A DNA stretch of 64,000 nt from Schistocephalus solidus. Lineage: Eukaryota; Platyhelminthes; Cestoda; Diphyllobothriidea; Diphyllobothriidae. Of this stretch, positions 1 to 11,830 are shown in pieces. Both the position numbers and the translations under genes were made by a program. Within the stretch, counting starts at the first letter, position 1, and every line of letters begins with the position of its first letter. The stretch spans positions 1 to 64,000 of the forward strand of contig WEDG01003239.1 of the NCBI GenBank assembly GCA_017591395.1. The letters are read 5' to 3'. The notes beneath the pieces are model-generated. The model saw only the letters and a program-made list of their open reading frames with translations. It was not told the origin of the DNA and made no database searches.

Positions 1-2010
1 AAAATTCATCAAGTCGTCTTTAAACGTTTCAACGCTTTCAGCCTGAACAACCGAATTCGGTAGTTTGTCCCATTCTTCAATCGCCCGTTGGGAAAAGAAG
101 TTGGCCCTCACTTCAAGTTTGGGGTGTTTTCTTTTCAGTTTGTATTGGTGACCTCGGAGAGCTATTAGTTAGTCTAAAAATGAGGCAAAAGCCTGTTTCC
201 AGTCTCCTGATCGAAATAAATGTTAACCTCGTCAGATGGCATCTAGTTGAGTAGGAAATATTTGAAAGAGTCGGATACGAGAAATTTTTTGAACGGCTAG
301 ATTCTTTCAGTGAACCCAAGAAAGTACAGCAAAATTCAAGAATGGGAAGTACAAATATACGATAAAGTGTCTTAATTTAATTTCAGGAAGGTAGAAATTA
401 TAAGAAATAAAGCTTCAAATCTGAGCAGCTTTGGTCATTATTCTATTGGCATGAGGCGAAATATCTAATTAATTGGCGTAGCTTAAGCCCAAGTCTTTGA
501 TGGAGGAACATCCAGTTATAGGGCAACCTTTAAAAATAACAGGTTGCGGCAGCATTGCAGGCCGAAAACACGTGTAGTGACACTTAGAAGGTGAGAATTC
601 TATTAGAAACGTCGATCTCCATGCCAAAGGAGTGTCTAAGTCAGAGCGAATTTGTTCTGGGAATCGTTCGGCCTTAGAATTAGAGAAGGAATACACGAAT
701 TTTGGGTCATCTGCATTAATATAAGATTGGGAATGTTTAACGGTCAATGAAATTTCATTGGTGTTAAGTAAGAACAACAAAGGTCCTAACATGGTACCTT
801 GAAGGACACCACTTACAATTTGGGACGCACTTGAGTATGAGGACCCTACTAAAACTTTTTGTTTTTGATCAGATAGGTTTGATCTAATAAAGTCAGTAAA
901 GGGACTAAGAAATCATATAACTTCTAGTTAAGTTAGAAGTTGTCTATGAGGCACTTTCTCGAATACCTTTCTAAGATCAAAACAGCTAACTAATCAAGAT
1001 AGATAATAATTACAAATAGAGGTTAACTGGTTTAGAAAAGACATGTGGCAGGTTTCACAAGAGCGGTCCGGTAAAAAGTGATGTTGAAAGGAGTTTAGAA
1101 TTCGATTACTTTTGCAACGATCCATAATTTTTTTGCAATAATTTTTTTAAAGATTTAGAGTTTTATGAACACCGCGATAGTTATGAATGTCAGAGCGGGA
1201 ACCAGATTTAAAAACTGAAATTATAATAGAAGTTTTCCAATACTCGGGGAAGAGAACATTTTCAAGATATACTGAGAATAATTTGCTTAGTAAAGTTGGA
1301 AAATCACTTAACTGTTTAATAAGTCAGTTCGGAATGCTATCAGTTCCAGCCGAATGTGAATTTTGTAGGTGAGCTATTTCTTTTTGAATACTTGAATCGA
1401 AAAATTAATGGTGGTTTTATGTGAATTTGAATTTGAAAGCAGAGAAATTGAGGGAGTGAGGGTAGTTTCAATGGTAAAGTGGTTAGCAAAAAATAAAATT
1501 TAACAATTCTGCCTTAGCCAAATCCTCTGTAACGCAATTTTTGTTACAGTCAAGCAAAGGCGAAGTTACATTCAGACGCTTAGTTAATGACCGAACATAG
1601 AAGATTTTAGCAACATATCTGGATGAATTGGCATCACTTAGTGCCTAAGATTCTATGCCTATCTCACGGGAGCCTAATTTTCAATGCTAATTCAAATATC
1701 TGTGCTATCCTTAAGCGAACTGACAAAGAGCTTACCGACAGATCGCTAAGTTGCTTTCGTAATTTTTTAAGTCTGTTTTGGAGAAAATGTAGAATAGTAT
1801 ATGAGGCTGTATTTGAATTAAAAATCTAAAGCGGGATAAAGCCTGGATTTTTTCTGTAAGGCTCTGCAATAGTCCATTGAAAAAGTTTGAATCGTTGATT
1901 AAAAATATGCTAAAGCAATATAGAGTGCTTGCGAAATAATTTCTTAATTTACGTTTTGTGTTAGCAAAGTCAAGGTTTTTGCATTTAACATCGGGCCATG
2001 AGAGTATCAT
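1..2010 (-). pseudogene. CR1/jockey-like LINE ORF2 fragment, copy A (linker, RT and C-terminus)
   Basis: Reading the minus strand through several frames gives a non-LTR retrotransposon ORF2 from the end of the endonuclease region to the C-terminus. In order: FSWPDVKC-like endonuclease end with a basic KRKLRN stretch (near 1950-2010), GSRSDIHNYRGV (about 1150-1200), a CFDLRKVFEKVPHRQLL palm motif (about 940-990), SGVLQGTMLGPLLF (about 780-830), and NADD where the catalytic F/YADD box should be (about 700). The tail reads ANFFSQRAIEEWDKLPNSVV (bases 10-110), a typical CR1/jockey end. Stops and frame changes are frequent and the catalytic box is altered, so it is dead. It runs off the left edge. 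Family level is inferred from motifs only. Confidence 0.85.
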
Positions 2011-2590
2011 GGTCGGTTCTCTGCAATTCTACCATGACCTTCACGATCTCTAAGGTCCTTTTGTCGTTCGACCCTAAGCCTACGGATGATGCCTGCGAAG
2101 GTTTCCCCTGTCTAGCATCCTTGACGGTTATGCTTATAGCTAGTTAATATGCATTGAGGTCACACCTACGGTGGTAAAAGTAGCCCCTGTCATTACATGA
2201 TTTATCCCACGACGAGTATCGTTTTGAAGCCAAATACGCTTTCATCAGCATGTTGGTCCTACCTAACGCGTATGTTTTTCTCCCAGAGGCGACAGTTTTA
2301 TTTCTTCTTAAAAACCAACCAACCAAATTCAACATATGACTTTTCCATAAACTTTTCCAAGGAGTTTTTTTTCACTGTCTGCTATTTTATCTATTTTTTT
2401 TGATCATACTGATTTGTGTCATGTTTTATCGCCAAGAAGCTGACCTACCATTCATACCAATACTGTACAAAATTTCGCACTCATTTTAATTTATTTTTCA
2501 AATGACATTGTCCTTCAGAGTATTAAAATAAAATATTTATCTATTAATTAATTACTGGTGTTTCTGAGTAACATTTTGACCAGCGCTTAT
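2011..2590. other. Spacer between LINE copies A and B
   Basis: AT-rich spacer. Minus-strand ORF fragments at 2144-2335 look repeat-like but match no domain I recognise. The stretch around 2020-2150 is less AT-rich than its surroundings and may be another dispersed repeat or part of copy A. No gene seen. Confidence 0.4.
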
Positions 2591-4712
2591 GTATAGGATC
2601 AGATATTCAGATACATTAAACATGAGAAGCTACCTGGCCGACAGGGCACTAAGTTTGTTGATATTCGATTGAAATCCTTTTGCATTGTCAACAGAGCTGA
2701 CTTCAGTCGATATTTTATATCATCTGCAAACATGACAGGTTCACAATCTTAGTCATTGAGACAGTTTTTCACGCAGATTAGGAAGGTGGCGGGCCAAAAA
2801 CAGAACCCTGTGGAACACCACTTGCCACTTTTGCCCATTCCGAGAGAGGATTTCGAACAACAAGACAAGAAGACAAAAAATTCTTGATCCAATTGAAAAG
2901 TTTTCCTCGAATTCATACGTTTCGAATTTTCTGTACGAGAAGCTTGCGTGGTATGCTACCAAAGGCCTTCTTGAAGTCAAAATATACGACAGCTACTGGA
3001 TGATCCCTATATGTGGCCTTTGTCCGCTTCTCGTGTGCTTGAAGAGCACCCGTGAGACAGGAACTTTCCAGACGGAAGCCGTGTTGGACCGCATAAATTA
3101 AGCTGTTTTCCAGATAGCCTATCAAATGCCTCTTGATAAGACACTCTATTTTTTACACGCTATGCCAGTAAATCTGACAGGAAGGTAATTTTTGCAACCC
3201 AATCATAATAATAGTTGTATTTAATGCTGGTTTATGGCCTTATCAGACGAAGTAAAAAAGGTGTATTGATCGGGCACTTCCTTAGAACACAGGAAAAACC
3301 TAAAATAAAAATGCATTGGAGGATCAGCCTGACAGTGAAAAACTCCTGAATATATTTCATTATTCGTTGTTTTCGTAACTTTATGTTATTCAGGAGAAAG
3401 AACCTCCCTTATAGATCTAGGGGATGAATGCACACTTCCATTTTTTCTGGGAGTTCACCTTCTTCAAATGACTTTCAGAATATGATGGACAGTGGTTCGA
3501 ACAGTTTTTCAGCAAGTTCTCTAAGTGCTCATACATGAATTCTATCCACCACAAGTAATCTTGCAGGCTTTATACGGAGTAATGCGGAGGAAGAGGAGGA
3601 GGAGGAGGAGGAGGAGGAAGGGAAAGGAGGGAGAACATTGGTTAACAAAGGGGTGAAATAGCATCGAAAGAAATAGGCCCTCTGGTGAAGACGGTCTTAA
3701 AGAATTTGGAATGAAGGGATGCTTTAACCTGGTCACCGGTCTCCAGTTTTCCGTCTGCAGACCTAAGGGCAGGAATAATTTGCCAAGTTCTGCCTGTACT
3801 CCATATGTATCCTTATATCATTTTGGGGTATTACAATGATTTTTGCAGAATATTCAGTTTGAAATTCGCTCACAGCTTCGTAGCCTCACTTTTACAAATT
3901 TAGCGTTGCTGCTTCTATTCCCGTATATGGTCATCGAACCTGGTTTGAGTGTATCACCTACAGAAGCAATTTCGTTTTTTGAAAGAGTCCTGCAAGTACG
4001 AGTTTGTCAATTTTGGGCAGTTTGTGGTTTTCTTCTATGAGAACAGTTGAGATAAGCAATTCTTTTCGATAATGAGGTGAGAGTCATTCAGTCGTTATTG
4101 GTTCCCCAATGTAGTTCTGTTTCCCAGGATACCTCTGACATTTGTCTTCTCATATGTGTGTTATCCCCATTCCAAATGTTTCTTTCCTACTTACTAGGCA
4201 AATGTAGTTTGGAATACAGTGAGTACTCGAAGTATAGGGTGATTCGATCGTTTGACCCTAATGTCAGTCGAACCTGGAGGTCTAGCACATGCTTTTAATC
4301 TCGGGTAATAATCAGGTCAAGACATTTCCACTGTTGTTCATCTCTCGTACGTGTTACAAAGGTAACATTCTGAAAGAGAAGTTTGTCTGTTTCCTATTGT
4401 ATTAATTTGTGGATGAAGTTACCTAGCATTCCCTGCGCAGTTCATCCTTTCCAATCAATACAAGGAGCGTTAAAACATACATCGATGAGGACGTCTTTCT
4501 CCTAGCTGACTTTGTACAGTTCCGTTATGAGAATGAAATCCTGATCATAAGTCTGATAGGGTGAACGGTACGTAATCGGTATCATCAGTGGTCTTGAATA
4601 CTTAGCAGATATAGTAATGCTTAAGAGTTCCACATAAAGTTCTGGAACGTGTCTATAAAAATAAGTGCCTGCATTAGAAGATTTGACATCTAGTAACGAA
4701 GAGCAACGCATT
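2591..4712 (-). pseudogene. CR1-like LINE ORF2, copy B (endonuclease end through RT)
   Basis: Minus-strand remnant of a second LINE. Frames give an endonuclease-like segment with YRSP (about 4550-4711), a linker containing YIWSTGRTWQIIPALRSADG (about 3740-3820), QHGFRLESSCLTGAL and VVYFDFKKAFGSIPRKLL (RT palm, 2940-3100), and MFADDIKYR (about 2716-2742), which keeps the catalytic Asp pair. The linker is closely similar to plus-strand copy C (YIWSTKRTEELIPSLRSADV near 7433-7490), so the two are the same family in opposite orientations. Several stops and frameshifts make it non-functional. A GGA microsatellite interrupts it. Confidence 0.85.
3586..3633. repeat. (GGA)n microsatellite
   Basis: About 45 bases of nearly uninterrupted GGA/GGAAGA repeats within LINE copy B. 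On the minus strand it is a proline/leucine-rich low-complexity run, which explains the ORF at 3542-3736. Confidence 0.9.
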
Positions 4713-4779
4713 AATAACTGCAGTTCGAGAGCTCGGCCCGGGGTTAATATGGAACAGCAGTTGCAAACGATTTTTACTT

Positions 4780-5020
4780 ATTTAAAAGTCTTTTGCGAAA
4801 AAAACCCATCAGGACATTAGATGACAGGGCGATTAAGTACAGTAGACTTCGGGAGATATAATAAGATATAAGGATCCGTATACTGGCTTTAGGCACAGTC
4901 ATGAAAAAATCGTCTGCCAAAGTTGTGCGGCCGGGATTCGAACCCGTGACCTCTGGTAACGAAAAGCTTTGCATTACCCACGGCACGCTGAGCGCATGGC
5001 CACAGCTGATCAACTTACTT
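4780..5020 (-). repeat. tRNA-derived SINE with A and B boxes
   Basis: On the minus strand there is an A-box-like TGGCCATGCGC (plus 4992-5002) and, about 50 bases later, a perfect B box GGTTCGAATCC (plus 4934-4944), flanked by a short T-stem-like CGGG/CCCG pair. That spacing matches an internal RNA polymerase III promoter of a tRNA. The body (4780-4925) is shared with the neighbouring copy at 5040-5180. The anticodon arm does not fold convincingly, so I call a SINE head and not a tRNA gene. Confidence 0.7.
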
Positions 5021-5039
5021 TGCTAAATATATAACAGCA

Positions 5040-5180
5040 TTTGAGAATAATTTTAATTCACTACCAGTTTCTTGTGAAAAAATACCGATGAGATCATTAG
5101 ACTCCAAGGTGATTAAACACAGTGGATTTCAGGAAATACAAGAGGAAAATAGGACCAGTATACTAGAAGCAGACACTGAC
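5040..5180 (-). repeat. Second copy of the same SINE body
   Basis: The segment from about 5076 repeats the segment from about 4797 at an offset near 280 bases, with the same order of short blocks (a poly-A run, CAT/GAT with CATTAGA, a GATTAA box and a GTATACT box). It lies in the same orientation as the first copy. No tRNA-like head is visible here. Confidence 0.6.
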
Positions 5181-5184
5181 AACC

Positions 5185-6340
5185 CTGCGACAAATGAGAC
5201 GGATTCCGAGGCAGCCAGCAAGTCCAAATTCCCGAAAAGACGCAAGGCCTACTGACTGACATCATTATGGCTATTCTGGAGGACAGAAAAAGAAAAATCC
5301 TTTATATTCCGTCAAACCCCAAACCGACAAGCAAACAATAAGTTTATAGGGAATGCACAAAGTTGGGAAACTGAGAGTCACTCAGGAAGAGGATGCGAGT
5401 TAAGTATCCAGGTAAAACTCCAGACAAACCAGCTCCTCAGAATGAGAGGGCAGTTGACGCTTATGCAACAAAAATTGGTCAATCTTCATTACCTGCTTCG
5501 GTAAGTAAACCTAAAGAATCACCAAACATTAAATAAGAAACAACCAGGGTAACCCTCAAAAGACCTGCAAGAAACTATAAGAAGCGCTCGCAGTTCATTC
5601 TGGAAGGGTCCACTGTCACTTTATTTAAGCACAAGACCAACTCAGTTAGGGAGGGTCTTTAAAAGTCCGGACACGCTGAATTTACGCATAACACTGCATC
5701 AAGGCATTGACTGTGGAAGTTCCCAGACCAAAGCTAGTGTGTCCTACACCAATGTAAGTCCCAAAATCCCCATGTCAGACTAAAATCAGGCTCATGTCGA
5801 TGAGCCAGCATCTATAGGAAGCGCAACCATGGTGCACTACCCTCCTAGCGCAGGTAGAGCAATAAAGAGCTCGCCCATGAAACGTAAGGAATATATCGTA
5901 TTATAGTGTGTCCAAGAATCCACATAATCCTTTCCAAAGGAGTTAGTGACGCACGATCTAGATGTTATTCACGAATACGCCAGTGCTGTCCTGAAAGATG
6001 GGGAAATTTTCACCGTGTAAGAAACTTTCCGATTAGACAAAGCAGATCCGAACCGCAACCTGTGAACATCCACAAGGTTCCTAAAAATTACTTTCGAAAA
6101 TGAAGCTCAGGCAGCGCTTTGTTGGAAGGAAAGATGGCCGCAAGGAGTTCACACAAAGAAGTGTTTTCTCAGCCGGACTACGATCTGAGTGAACGGGTGA
6201 AAATGTAGTAACTAAGGAGAGAAGTGAGGGAGAAAAACGCCACAGTAGAGGAAGGGCTAAACAATAATGATGGTTAAATAGTGCACATCAAGGCATCTTT
6301 CCTGCGACAGAAACTTGTTACAGTCAGGGCTGGGTCTCCC
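5185..6340 (+). pseudogene. LINE copy C, ORF1-like region (degenerate)
   Basis: Plus-strand frames give lysine-rich, low-hydrophobicity protein fragments. Near 6080-6260 they become a more recognisable C-terminal ORF1p segment: basic residues, SQPDYDLSERVKM, then REVREKNATVEEGLNNNDG. Such a segment precedes the endonuclease ORF in many CR1-like elements and is thought to bind RNA. It sits directly upstream of the endonuclease remnant of the same element. Stops and frameshifts are frequent. Confidence is lower for the 5' two thirds, where only composition and position support the call. Confidence 0.55.
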
Positions 6341-6399
6341 GATAAAACGACCATAAAAGGTCCTTTTCCACAAATGTATAAAGCTTGTTCTACAAGCTA

Positions 6400-8870
6400 G
6401 ATGAAGTAAGAAACATAGGTGATGAAATTAAATGATAAATTACGGTTTTCACTGAAACGTGGCTTACAGCTGATATCGAAGATTTCAAAATATCCCTTTG
6501 AGGATCTAAACATTCCATGAGAAACTAACGAGTTCGAGGAGAAGGAGGAGGAGTCAGAGTTTATTTCACTTGTAAGCTGACCCCCTATGACTGAAGTTCA
6601 TACTCCAGTTCAGGATGTTAAACTGTTAAGCATCATAATATCTGTTAAATATACCAGGCCACTGAAAGTTTCCTTGGCGTACCGTTCACCTTCTCAGACA
6701 TATGACTAGGAGGTCTTGCTCATAACGGAGCTGTAGCGAGCGAGGGAGAAGAAAAGTGACCTGGTCGCTGAAAATTCTAGCGCTCGCAGTATTGATTGGC
6801 AAAAATAGATTGCGCATGAGCAGCAAGATAAATCAAATAACAAATTACTACAATGTACAAAAGAAAACGTCTTTGTTAGACCGATACCTTTAGAATACGG
6901 GATAGGGAAGGAAAACGGTCGAACTGCCTTGATCATATTTTTTCCGAAGAGGAGGAAAATATGCGAGACCTGCGGGATCGATTGCCATTTCAGTCAAACA
7001 GCAACATACCGCTGTACTCACTTCTTCGCAAATTAATTTTGTCAGATACCTTGGAAAAAAGCATTGAAAATGGGACTACCGACTTATGAAAAAGGAAATG
7101 TCGGACATATAATGGGGAAATATAAATGCATGGGCAAGCAAATGACCAGTGGAGTATTTTCAGCATGTAACTGTAAAGGATTATTTACCTCAACTGCTAA
7201 CTCAGAATGATGACAACTGCAAACCTCCCAAAGGGACTTAACTCAAATCTGTAGGCCTCATTCAAATGTAAATGGCTTTTGGAGGCCTTACAGCCTAACT
7301 GGCTCCGATAAGCACTTAAAGGACTATAAACAACAACGAAACATTTGTAAAAGTGAGGCTACCAAGCTGCCGAGGAAGTTCCAACTGAACGTACTGCAAA
7401 ATTATTTGGGACCCCCTAAAATACTGCACGACTACATTTGGAGTACAAAAAGAACTGAGGAACTGATCCCTTCCCTTAGGTCTGCAGACGTAAAACTGGA
7501 GACCAATGACCAGATTAATGCATCCTTTTTTTCTAATTTCTTTCAACCTTTCTTCACTGGAGAGCCTTATTCTTTTGCTACTCTTCAACCCATTCGTCAA
7601 ACCCCATCTCCATCTCATCTCTTCTCCTCCTTCTCGTCCTCCACATCAACAAAAGAGGATCTAGATAATTTAACGACCATAATTAAGGCCAAATTACTGT
7701 ACATAAAGCCTGCCAAATTGTTTAGGCTGGATAGAATGCCTGCACTAGCACTTGAGAAATTGCCAACGAACTATGTGAAACAATGTCCATCATCTTGCTG
7801 AGGTTTTTGAAGAAGAACTCTTGGAAGAAAGGAATTTTGCACTCATCACCCAGGTCAACAAGGAAAGTTCATGACATGACTGCAAAAATAATCGCACAAT
7901 CAGATAAATTTGAAAAATAATGGTACGTATTATCAAAAGACATTAATGGGATATCTGGAAAGAAAAAAACAAAATATTATGTGATAGATAAAACATCTTT
8001 CTTCCAGGACGCTCTTTTCTCACGAGTGTTCTTTACTCGCACGAGAAATGGAAAAAGGAAACCGATAGGAGTTATTCAGTGAACGACATTTCTTTGACTT
8101 CAAGGAGGCCTTTGATCACGCATGGTCAGAGATTCCTTTTACAGACGATCTAGGACGTAGGAAGGCTAGGAAGGAAGGAGTTGTTTGTTCATAAGCGAAA
8201 AGAAATTCGTCATCGATAATTCTACTTGCGAATGGGCAAGAGTAGAACGTGGTGTACCACAGGGGGTTTATGTAAATGATTGCACCAGCAAATTAGACTG
8301 TGAGGTTCTTATATTCACGGATAACATTAAAAATGGAGCTAAGACAACTGTGTTGACGATGCAAAGAAGTTAAAATCCAACATCGACAAAATATATGTTT
8401 GGTCAAGCAAATGGATTTGCAAGTTCAATGTTTCCAAATACGTGGTCCTTCACCTAAATGCCGGCCGAAATGCCACTCTAAAACATCATTATACTAGTAA
8501 CGGCACGGCATTAGATGATGCAAAAGGACGTAGAGGTCTGGGTGTACATACAACCATAAATATAGTGTCGATAGAAGACTGCAAGAAGATGGTTCAGAAG
8601 GTAACTTGTAATGCCAGCAGCCGAACTCTGGATAAGAGAGGATACTGACCTCCTCGAAGAGTTAAAATCTAGGGCAAAAAATATGGTCAATTGTCAAAAG
8701 TATTTGCCATGCAAAGAGAGGTTGAATGTACTTGACTTATTCCCTCTATCTTATAGGCAAGTAAGCAGCAACCTATTCTAGATTTTCCGGATTGTCCTTG
8801 GTCATGATTGCTCACTGAGACCAGAGGACTTCTTTGAATTCGTTCATACAGAGAAATTACTTGTGTATTG
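6400..8870 (+). pseudogene. LINE copy C, ORF2 (endonuclease, linker, RT, C-terminus)
   Basis: Degenerate plus-strand ORF2. The endonuclease start shows TETWLTADIEDF (about 6449-6485). The linker is the 7406-7800 reading frame (YIWSTKRTEELIPSLRSADV, then FSNFFQPFFTGE). RT motifs are DFKEAFDHA (about 8097-8123), RGVPQGV (about 8250-8270) and IFTDNIKNG (about 8310-8336), where the expected FADD is FTDN, so the second catalytic Asp is lost. The C-terminal part reads RLNVLDLFPLSYRQV (about 8720-8765) and RPEDFFEF (about 8821-8845). Its linker matches copy B in the opposite orientation. It lacks the ANFFSQR-type tail seen in copy A. Confidence 0.85.
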
Positions 8871-8895
8871 GACCACAGCTCCAACAGAAATGTTT

Positions 8896-9164
8896 GAATG
8901 GACTCGAAACACTTTTCGTGCGGCACTCGGATGGAGATGGTTTAATCGATGGTCTGTGAAGATGGCCAGTGTTCCTTCCCTCCTTACCGCTGACATCTCC
9001 CCTCGTTACCGCTATCGTCCTATCTCGCATGCCTCTGTCCGTCAGCATCTCCACGATCCTCACTCGCATTTGCCAACAGCACTGCACCCCCCACCATTAT
9101 CTAACTGATCATTCATGATCACCCACTCCAAACGGATTGAATGTACAATCCCCAGTATTCGCTT
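8896..9164 (+). repeat. Direct repeat copy 1 (about 270 bp)
   Basis: Nearly the same sequence recurs at 9498-9768. Shared blocks include GAAGATGGCC, a GTGTTCCTTCCCTCCTTACC block and CCCAGTATTCGCTT. It begins right after the LINE copy C C-terminus. Short ORFs in it on both strands are not supported as genes. Confidence 0.85.
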
Positions 9165-9497
9165 GTAACTTTACACTTCTCTTTTATTGTCTACCATTTG
9201 TTATTGTTTACATTGATTCCTTGCGTTATAAACTTAGTCTCTCCTTCTTTTTATACCTGTGGGCCTGATGAAGTGCTTAACAATTCTGCAAGCGTTATAT
9301 GGCTTAAGCTAGTCATAGCGATATACTCCACAGTGTGTGCTATCCTTGACATCCTCAGACGCTACATTGATGGCAATGGTGCGATGGAGAGGAGCACACA
9401 CTTCCACAACCGCCAAATACCAACCCGCATAGCACTGAGGGCAGTGCTGCAAATCAGGGAAGGCTATGTAAAGGACCACAGTTCTGACAGAATCATT
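9165..9497. other. Linker between direct repeats
   Basis: Holds a 119-codon reading frame (9141-9500) that spans repeat and linker and matches no family I know. The block near 9330-9440 resembles 10230-10310 (CATCxxxGxCxxCGGxCGCTAC-like order), so the linker is probably part of the same repeated unit. Confidence 0.5.
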
Positions 9498-9768
9498 TGA
9501 ATAGACTGGGATCAGTTTTCACGCAGATCCCGGATGGGAATGGTGTAATCGATGGCCTGTGAAGATGGCCGGTGTTCCTTCCCTCCTTACCGCTGACATC
9601 TCCCCTTGTTACCGTTTTTGTACCGTCTTACAGGCTCCTGACCGTAAGCATCTCCATGACGCTCACCCGCATTTGCCAACAGCACTACACTCCTCACCGG
9701 TATCTAACTGATCATTTGAGACCACCCACTCAAAACGGATCGATCGTACAGGTCCCCAGTATTCGCTT
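9498..9768 (+). repeat. Direct repeat copy 2 (about 270 bp)
   Basis: Offset about 602 bases from copy 1 with high identity throughout, including both edges. Small differences (for example the GTTACCGTTTTTG stretch) show the copies have diverged since duplication. Confidence 0.85.
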
Positions 9769-9805
9769 CTATTGTAACGCACCAAGACACTGAACAGGTT
9801 GTTTA

Positions 9806-10080
9806 AGTGGATTGAAGACTGAATTTTGGCAAGAACCCAGGACAAAGTCGGCGTAGTCGAATGTCGGTGAAGATGCCGGTGCCCCTTCCACTCTTAAACG
9901 CTAAACCCCGTCCCCACGGTTATCGTCGCTGCAGATCTCATCGTTGTCCCCCCTCTCAATGTCAGCATACCCTCTTTCCGACACTGCAGTGAACCCCAGC
10001 ATTGCACTCGCTACCGTTTATCCAACCGACATGGCAGAATTCCCCCCACACCATACGGAACATATCTATATGTAAAGTCT
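9806..10080 (+). repeat. Direct repeat copy 3, diverged
   Basis: Starts with the same GGATTGAAGACTG-like lead-in and GTGAAGATGCCGGTG block as copies 1 and 2, then drifts, keeping TCAGCAT and TATCCAACCGAC-like blocks in order. It is followed by a segment resembling the linker after copy 1. Confidence 0.55.
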
Positions 10081-11310
10081 CCTTCCTCATGTTATATTAT
10101 GCCCTTTCATACATTTATAACCTTCTTATAAGTAAAACCCATTTCCTACCTTTCTGTCGTGCCTTATAATGACCGTTGCGTTTGAGTGATCGGCATGGTG
10201 CTTACAGACCCTGTTCAGTATGCGCACCAACTAATAACGACTACAGGTGCGTTGCTCACCCGTGTGTGTGCCAACATCGAAGTCTTCGGCCGCTACACTT
10301 GGCCACCCCTACAAATTCAAAAGCGAACGCACGTGGCTAGACCAGAGGACGACCCATTCACATGTGTATAAGAAAACTTGCTCGCGAAATTTTTGACAAA
10401 AAACTCTGTTAAAAAATGACTGACCAAAGACAGTTTTGTAAAACACTTTGTCATCCTCAAGCTTTTCGTATTGAATCATATTGAATCAAAGAAATAACTT
10501 TTACTTGTTTTTTTTTATTGTGAAAAGACCACTTTCGAAGAGTAAGCCACTTTCGTCTGAGTGTAAATATTCGAAAACATCGAACATAAATAGGGCCATA
10601 AATGGATCTTCCTGTAGCCTTTGAAAAATACATATACAAATAAGTCTGCATCTCCCTCTTAATTAAGCCACTTAATGCCTTCATCTACCTACAACTGAAC
10701 AGCACCCCCAGCTAGACCGGCAGCTTCACGAGATCGATGAAGTCCTCTGAGTTATCAATTTAAGTCAAGTGAGGCATGCCGTCAGAATGAGGTTATTAAC
10801 AAACGGAATCCAAATCTGACCAAGAAGTAAGGTAGGGTAGTGCAGTCTAATGGTATGCTGTCTACTCTAAGATTTGCTAAGTCTGTTGAGTTCCCATTGT
10901 TGCTTTCTTTTCAAGTAATGATAACTAACGGCCCACTCATCCACCTCCATTTTTTCTAAGTAAAACTGACAATAAACACGATGCTCGTAGCACATTAAAT
11001 TTTATATTATTAAATGCCAAATTTCATTCCTGTCCCCAGTGCACAGGATACGGAATATAAACTCACATCATTTTAGTCTACCTTTTACGTATACGTTGAA
11101 AAGGCAAGTCCTATTGTCAATATAATTAACATTTTGGACTATAAATCTGGTGCTTTGGAGACACTCATGACATGATATTACGGAAGGCTTGGACTTGAAA
11201 AAGGATACACCCAGGCCCTTGATAACCTCTAGAACATTTATAAAGAATAAGCAAAGCTCAAAATTTCCACAAAGAAAGTGAAAGGCCAAATGTGTGGCTC
11301 CACTAGATAT
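10081..11310. other. No gene seen
   Basis: The first 250 bases resemble the linker after direct repeat copy 1. The remainder is AT-rich with only short scattered ORFs, and I see no motif, exon or RNA gene in it. Confidence 0.5.
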
Positions 11311-11315
11311 GGGTT

Positions 11316-11830
11316 TTAACCGCGTTTATCACGTGTTTGATCAGGATGTCCCGGTCTGTCAGTTTCTCTCAGTAGATGAATTTCAAACCCCCAGCATACA
11401 TGACAAACAGACTGTTGGTTTGGAGGAGGTCCACCGTGTGACTCGCAGAAAGGTTGTCCCGGCACGGTGACTTGCACGTGAAGCAAATTGTAGTGAGCGT
11501 TGACTTGCGCGGTATCTCCGTCCTCCCTCACCCGCCGCATCTGGGCCCGGTGTTATGATCAAGTCCAGAAGCCGGGAGGTGGGAAATGTCACGGGTGATT
11601 GACGCGACTGGAAGAACCCCTAGCCATGGCGCCATAACTGGCTCTGATCCCACGGAGCAGGAGCGCCATACAGGCCATATTAAGAAGGGTCTTTTGCAGT
11701 TCGAATCTCAGTCAGCCTGTCGGCTACTGCACACAAACACACTGTACTGATTACAAGGTCTGAGATTCACCGTCAGTTGGCAACCTTCGAAGCTTCGACT
11801 TTAAACTCACCGTTGTAGTGTCAGGCTCGG
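11316..11830 (-). repeat. R375 dispersed repeat, minus orientation
   Basis: GC-rich block. The reverse complement shows the R375 landmarks in order: GAAGGTTGCCAACTGACG, a GGCGCCATGG/GGCACGCC-like block, the CCGGCTTCTGGACTTG line and a CAAGTCACCGTGCC block with a CGGTGGACC end. The same order is seen at 32.3 kb (minus) and at 32.8, 37.8 and 38.2-40.0 kb (plus). ORFs of 69-74 codons here lie within the repeat. Confidence 0.8.

Noticed and set aside
4925..5010. A functional tRNA gene on the minus strand
   Set aside because: B box and spacing are good, but the acceptor and anticodon arms do not pair and a repeated body follows, so a SINE is the better call.
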